Below, piece after piece: positions 7,053-10,455 of a stretch of DNA of 10,455 nucleotides (its first letter is position 1; the number at the start of each line of letters is the position of its first letter). This stretch comes from Pseudomonadota bacterium (GTDB taxonomy: Bacteria > Pseudomonadota > Gammaproteobacteria > Burkholderiales > SCOH01). A model generated the notes under the pieces. That model searched no databases and was not told where the DNA came from. It worked only from the letters and a program-made list of their open reading frames with translations. The translations under genes were made by a program, and so were the position numbers. The stretch lies in the NCBI GenBank assembly GCA_030917985.1, contig JAUPTR010000410.1, positions 1 through 10,455 of the forward strand, read 5' to 3'.

Positions 7053-7093
7053 AAAAACAATAAAAGCCAGAAAACCACAGGTTTCTGACTTTT
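7053..7093 (-). terminator. Hairpin with U-rich tail between tRNA-Val and thrS (terminator or attenuator)
   Basis: On the minus strand AAAAGTCAGAAACC (7093-7080) pairs with GGTTTTCTGGCTTTT (7076-7062) across a TGT loop, a 14-pair stem with one bulged T and one G-U pair. It is followed by the broken U-rich tail TTTTATTGTTTTT down to 7053. It lies 7 bases after the tRNA-Val 3' end and 27 bases before the thrS start. The stem is AT-rich, so termination may be partial. That would both end the tRNA and let some transcription reach thrS, infC, rpmI and rplT. Confidence 0.6.
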
Positions 7094-7100
7094 TTAAATT

Positions 7101-7177
7101 TGGTAGGCGAAATTGGATTCGAACCAACGACCCCCACCATGTCAAGGTGGTGCTCTAACCAACTGAGCTATTCGCCT
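7101..7177 (-). tRNA. tRNA-Val (anticodon GAC)
   Basis: A complete 77-base cloverleaf. The acceptor stem AGGCGAA pairs perfectly with TTCGCCT, followed by discriminator A and an encoded CCA. The D arm is GCTC-AGTTGGTTA-GAGC, the anticodon stem is CCACC/GGTGG with loop TTGACAT (anticodon GAC), the variable loop is GGGTC, and the T arm is GTTGG-TTCGAAT-CCAAT. Apart from the acceptor stem it is almost the same as E. coli tRNA-Val(GAC). It reads GUC codons and, by wobble, GUU. Its promoter is directly upstream at 7219-7190. Confidence 0.98.
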
Positions 7178-7189
7178 ATTGAGCTGTCA

Positions 7190-7219
7190 ATTATAGCCGA
7201 AGGCTATCAGCCCTGTAAA
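7190..7219 (-). promoter_or_regulatory. Sigma70-type promoter of tRNA-Val (and probably the thrS operon)
   Basis: TTTACA (7219-7214) and a perfect TATAAT (7195-7190) on the minus strand, separated by 18 bases. Transcription should start near 7183, only about six bases before the mature tRNA 5' end. The boxes lie in the short space between the DUF2818 stop and the tRNA. A dyad ATAGCC-TTC-GGCTAT (7207-7193) covers most of the spacer and half of the -10 box. Confidence 0.75.
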
Positions 7220-7221
7220 CA

Positions 7222-7518
7222 TCATAATCCGGGCCTGCGCCAGAGAAAACAGTACACGAAACCCGGGAATGCGAACACTGCATACATACACAACACTGAT
7301 ACATAAAACTGCCAATTTTGCGCATGGACCGGCGCGGAGCGGCTTTCCAGAAACCAAGCAAAACCGCAGAGAATCAGGAAACCTGCCAGCCACTCCAGCA
7401 ATCGGAGCAACAATGCCAAACCGCCTTCAGTGACTTTCGGCAACATCGTTGCCTTGATGACGAACGGCAAATTCGCCACCACCAAAGCTGTCACCAACCA
7501 CAGAGCTTGAGCGCCCAT
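7222..7518 (-). CDS. DUF2818 family small membrane protein linked to complex I genes
   Basis: A 98-residue hydrophobic protein of unknown function. It matches what I know of the DUF2818 family, which in betaproteobacteria typically lies right after nuoN: ANLPF at 15-19, LLRLLEW at 37-43, NWQFY at 68-72 and FAFPGFVYCFLWRR at 82-95. Three membrane helices are likely at about 4-22, 37-57 and 71-92, with a charged C-terminus (RRP). The ATG at 7518 shares its A with the nuoN TGA stop (TGATG). There is no clear Shine-Dalgarno, so translation is probably coupled to nuoN termination. A TTG one codon upstream is a less likely start. Position and coupling suggest a role in assembly or stability of complex I, but nothing in the sequence shows a catalytic activity. 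It is the last gene of the nuo operon here. Confidence 0.85.
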   Translation of the reverse strand: MGAQALWLVTALVVANLPFVIKATMLPKVTEGGLALLLRLLEWLAGFLILCGFAWFLESRSAPVHAQNWQFYVSVLCMYAVFAFPGFVYCFLWRRPGL

Positions 7519-8978
7519 CAAGCCAGCTGCAGACTATGACGAATGGCGTCGATACACGCATTCATCAGAAACTGCGGTGCAATTCCAAGGGCCAGAATCG
7601 CGATGCCGTTCAACGAGAGCAAAATGCGCTGATCCGCAACACCCGCAACCACCAAGCCGCCAACCGGCTCATCGAAGTACATTAGCTTGATGATACGCAG
7701 ATAATAAAATGCACCAATCAGCGAGAACATCACACTCACCACAGCCAGCCACACCAGGCCAATATCCATCACCGACTGAATCACCGACAGCTTGGCCAGA
7801 AAACCCACAGTACCCGGGATGCCAGCCATCGATGCCATCAACAGCAACATCACGAATGCTTTCCAAGGACTACGTTGATTCAGGCCTCTAAAGGTATCAA
7901 AGTCATCCGCTTCGCTCTTATCACCAGACAGCAGCATCATTACCCCGAAAGTGCCGGCAGTCATCAATACGTAGGCAACAACGTAGAACATTGCCGAACC
8001 GAAGCCATTGGCATTGGCGGCAATGATTCCGAGCAACATGAAGCCCATATGCGAAATAGCGGAATACGCCAACATGCGTTTGATATTGGTTTGGGCGATC
8101 GCAGTGAGATTGCCCAAACCCATCGACAAGACGGCAAGGATAATCAACATCTGCTGCCAATCTGCCGCCAGGCCGGCCAAGCTAACCGCCAACATGCGAA
8201 TGACAAAAGCAAAGGCAGCCAACTTTGGTGCAGACCCCAAGAACAAGGTAACTGCAGTCGGAGAACCTTCGTAAACATCCGGCACCCACATATGGAATGG
8301 CACGGCACCCAATTTGAATGCCAAGCCAGCCACAACAAATACCAGACCGATAGAGTTCAATACCGGATTAGCTGCGCCGCTGGCAATTTTCGCTGCAACC
8401 TGAGGAATTTCAAGGCTGCCGGTAGCACCATAAATCATTGACATGCCGAACAACAACATCCCCGATGCCAAGGCCCCCAGCACAAAATATTTCAACGCGG
8501 CTTCGGTCGCTTTGCTGCTATCACGCTGCATTGCAACCATGGCGTAGATAGACAGGGACATCAACTCCAGGCCGAGATACAGGACCATGAAGTGGTTGGC
8601 CGAGATCATCACCATCATGCCCAACACAGCCAGCAAAGCCAGAGTATAAAACTCGACACGAGCCATGCCGCGTGCAAGCAGATATTCACGTGCATACAGC
8701 AGTGTTGTTGCTGCGGAAAGGCAAACCACCAATTTAAGCAAGCGACTCATTGCATCGCCAACAAACATATTATTAAACATGTATACGGCAGAAGTACCTT
8801 GCTGCATGTCCAGAATACCGAACAGGGCGCAAGCAGCGAGCGTGGCGACGCTCAGCCAATGGATCACCACTCCGCGCTCGTCACGCAGCCAAAGATCCAA
8901 CAGCAGCAGCGACAATGCGGAAATCAGCAGAAACGACTCTGGCAACACAGGGCCAAGATTGACGTTCGTAAAGTTCAT
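7518..8978 (-). CDS. nuoN: NADH-quinone oxidoreductase subunit N
   Basis: This is one of the three antiporter-like membrane subunits of complex I, which couple NADH oxidation and quinone reduction to proton export across the inner membrane. At 486 residues it matches E. coli NuoN (485). It is almost entirely hydrophobic, with about 14 helices. The residues of the proton path are all visible: E138 in LYLGLELMSL (E. coli E133), K222 in AFKLGAVPFHMWVPDVYEG (K217), K252 in APKLAAF (K247) and K396 in GFLAKLSVI (K395). The family motif NIKRMLAYSAISHMGF is at 298-313. The ATG at 8978 has only a weak, distant GGGA. The gene begins 47 bases after nuoM and overlaps the DUF2818 gene by one base, so it sits inside the 3' part of a nuo operon. 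Confidence 0.98.
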   Translation of the reverse strand: MNFTNVNLGPVLPESFLLISALSLLLLDLWLRDERGVVIHWLSVATLAACALFGILDMQQGTSAVYMFNNMFVGDAMSRLLKLVVCLSAATTLLYAREYLLARGMARVEFYTLALLAVLGMMVMISANHFMVLYLGLELMSLSIYAMVAMQRDSSKATEAALKYFVLGALASGMLLFGMSMIYGATGSLEIPQVAAKIASGAANPVLNSIGLVFVVAGLAFKLGAVPFHMWVPDVYEGSPTAVTLFLGSAPKLAAFAFVIRMLAVSLAGLAADWQQMLIILAVLSMGLGNLTAIAQTNIKRMLAYSAISHMGFMLLGIIAANANGFGSAMFYVVAYVLMTAGTFGVMMLLSGDKSEADDFDTFRGLNQRSPWKAFVMLLLMASMAGIPGTVGFLAKLSVIQSVMDIGLVWLAVVSVMFSLIGAFYYLRIIKLMYFDEPVGGLVVAGVADQRILLSLNGIAILALGIAPQFLMNACIDAIRHSLQLA

Positions 8979-9025
8979 GGTTTCAACGTCCCATTCATTC
9001 TTGTTTCAACGATGCGAACGCCGCA

Positions 9026-10455
9026 TCACATCTTGGTTCTTGCAACGTGGGCAATCAAATCATTCACCGATGCGTGCATCTTGGAAATGAACATTTCGGG
9101 ATACAAGCCCATACCGAGCACGGTAACTGCAAGTATGGCCAGCAAAGTGAATTCACGTGCATTGAGATCCTTCAGTTCGGCAACGTGATCATTGGCAATT
9201 TCGCCAAAAATCACACGTTTATACATCCAGAGAGTGTATGCCGCGCCAAAGATCAAGGTGCTGGCAGCCAGAACGGCATACCAGAAATTGGCTTTGACGG
9301 CCCCCATGATCACCAGAAACTCACCGACAAAGCCGGATGTAGCAGGCAGACCGGCATTAGCCATTGCAAACAGCAACATGAAGGCTGCGAATTTTGGCAT
9401 GGTGTTGACTACACCACCATAATCGGCAATCTGGCGGCTGTGCATACGGTCATACATGATACCGATACAGCCGAACATGGCAGCTGAAACAAAGCCATGC
9501 GAAACCATCTGCACCAGTGCGCCTTCAACGCCTTCGTTGGTCAACTGGCCGTTGGCAAACATGAACAGGCCCAGAGTGACAAACCCCATGTGCGAAATCG
9601 ACGAATAAGCCACCAGCTTTTTCATATCCGCCTGAACCAGTGCTACCAAACCGATATATACGACAGCTACCAGCGACAGGAACACCATGAAACCCGACAA
9701 GGCCATGCTTGCGTCTGGGGCAATCGGCAGACAGAAGCGCAGGAAACCATATGCGCCGATTTTCAGTGTAATGGCCGCCAGCACCATGGAGCCACCGGTT
9801 GGCGCCTCAACGTGGGCGTCCGGCAACCAAGTATGCACCGGCCACATCGGCACTTTCACTGCGAACGCAGCAAAAAATGCAGCAAACAACATGGTTTGTA
9901 CCGGAATACTGAAGCTGTAGCCCAGCATCGGCACCGACCCCGACCACACTTCATTGATGCGCAGATTGTGGAAATCCAGAATATTGAAGCTGCCTGCCGA
10001 GCGGTAATACAGGTAGATGAACGCAACCAGCATCAGCAACGAACCGATCAGGGTATACAGGAAAAACTTGATCGCAGCATAGACGCGGTTTGGGCCACCC
10101 CAGACACCAATAACCAGGTACATCGGGATCAGCATCGCTTCGAAGAACACATAGAACAGAATCGCATCCAGTGCAGCGAAGGTACCGTTGATCAGGCCGG
10201 ACATGATCAAGAAGGCCGCCATGTATTGAGACACCCGCTTGTCGATGGCCTCCCAACCGGCAATCACGACCAGAATGGTTGTAAAGCTGTTCAACACCAA
10301 AAACAGCATGGAGATTCCATCCACACCCAAGTGATAGTTGATGTTGAAACGCTCTATCCAAGGCAGGTTCTCAACAAACTGCATACCGCCGTGAAGCGAT
10401 TGGAAAGACGTATATAGCGGCAGCGACAGCGCAAAACCTGCAATGGCACCAATCA
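9026..10455 (-). CDS. nuoM: NADH-quinone oxidoreductase subunit M (start outside window)
   Basis: A second antiporter-like proton-pumping subunit of complex I. The frame is open from the window edge to the TGA at 9026, giving 475 visible residues. The ATG at 10384 is internal: the 23 codons ahead of it (IGAIAGFALSLPLYTSFQSL and on) read as the end of the first NuoM membrane region, so the true start lies beyond 10455, perhaps 20-30 codons away. Key residues: the glutamate in FFEAMLIPMYLVIGVWGG (codon 10139-10141, E. coli E144), the lysine in FAVKVPMWPVHTWLPDAHVE (E. coli K234), the lysine in TLKIGAYGFLRF (K265), and the motifs DMKKLVAYSSISHMGF and GLPATSGFVGEF. The order nuoM-nuoN and the 47-base spacing are normal for a nuo operon. 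Confidence 0.97.
   Translation of the reverse strand, partial: IGAIAGFALSLPLYTSFQSLHGGMQFVENLPWIERFNINYHLGVDGISMLFLVLNSFTTILVVIAGWEAIDKRVSQYMAAFLIMSGLINGTFAALDAILFYVFFEAMLIPMYLVIGVWGGPNRVYAAIKFFLYTLIGSLLMLVAFIYLYYRSAGSFNILDFHNLRINEVWSGSVPMLGYSFSIPVQTMLFAAFFAAFAVKVPMWPVHTWLPDAHVEAPTGGSMVLAAITLKIGAYGFLRFCLPIAPDASMALSGFMVFLSLVAVVYIGLVALVQADMKKLVAYSSISHMGFVTLGLFMFANGQLTNEGVEGALVQMVSHGFVSAAMFGCIGIMYDRMHSRQIADYGGVVNTMPKFAAFMLLFAMANAGLPATSGFVGEFLVIMGAVKANFWYAVLAASTLIFGAAYTLWMYKRVIFGEIANDHVAELKDLNAREFTLLAILAVTVLGMGLYPEMFISKMHASVNDLIAHVARTKM

Noticed and set aside
7027..7140. 38-codon N-terminal extension of thrS
   Set aside because: It would translate part of the tRNA-Val gene and the hairpin; ThrRS proteins begin at the IRLPDGS segment, and a good ribosome binding site precedes GTG 7026.
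6019..7158. 379-codon open frame on the plus strand opposite thrS
   Set aside because: It lies antisense to conserved thrS domains and runs into the tRNA-Val gene at its end; no domain or ribosome binding site supports it.
8980..9011. Direct repeat CGTTGAAAC twice in the nuoM-nuoN gap, 23 bases apart
   Set aside because: Only 9 bases and two copies; no palindrome or promoter context makes it more than a chance repeat.
9497..10417. 306-codon plus-strand open frame opposite nuoM
   Set aside because: Shadow of nuoM, His/Gln-rich translation with no recognisable motif.

Overview
The window looks like a stretch of a betaproteobacterial chromosome made almost entirely of core genes. All genes supported here lie on the minus strand, so transcription runs from high to low coordinates. 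The betaproteobacterial assignment rests on four things: a DUF2818-type gene sits directly after nuoN; the ThrRS, PheS and IF3 sequences look betaproteobacterial; a MerR-type gene follows ihfA; and the order is thrS-infC-rpmI-rplT-pheS-pheT-ihfA. A finer placement, perhaps Nitrosomonadales, is only an impression.

In transcription order the layout is as follows. (1) 10455-7222 is the end of a respiratory complex I (nuo) operon: nuoM with its start outside the window, nuoN, and a small DUF2818 membrane protein gene whose ATG overlaps the nuoN stop. (2) 7219-7101 is a strong sigma70-type promoter driving tRNA-Val(GAC), with the CCA end encoded. (3) 7093-3901 is a translation operon: a hairpin with a U-rich tail, then thrS (GTG start), infC (non-AUG start, ATA or ATT), rpmI and rplT. 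It ends at a strong intrinsic terminator at 3857-3886. (4) 3858-1 is a second unit with a plausible promoter right after that terminator: pheS, pheT, ihfA and the first 35 codons of a MerR-family regulator cut by the window edge.

Functionally, nuoM and nuoN encode two antiporter-like proton-pumping subunits of NADH:quinone oxidoreductase. The rest supplies translation (threonyl- and phenylalanyl-tRNA synthetases, initiation factor 3, ribosomal proteins L35 and L20, a valine tRNA) plus the nucleoid protein IHF alpha. The most interesting content is regulatory: the rare infC start codon, a possible L20-responsive RNA structure before rpmI, the hairpin between tRNA-Val and thrS, and the terminator/promoter/5'-hairpin arrangement before pheS.

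I found no mobile element, CRISPR array, defence system or clearly novel gene cassette. There is no gene-free stretch longer than about 200 bases; the largest gaps are the roughly 200-base tRNA-containing region (7027-7221) and 3770-3900.
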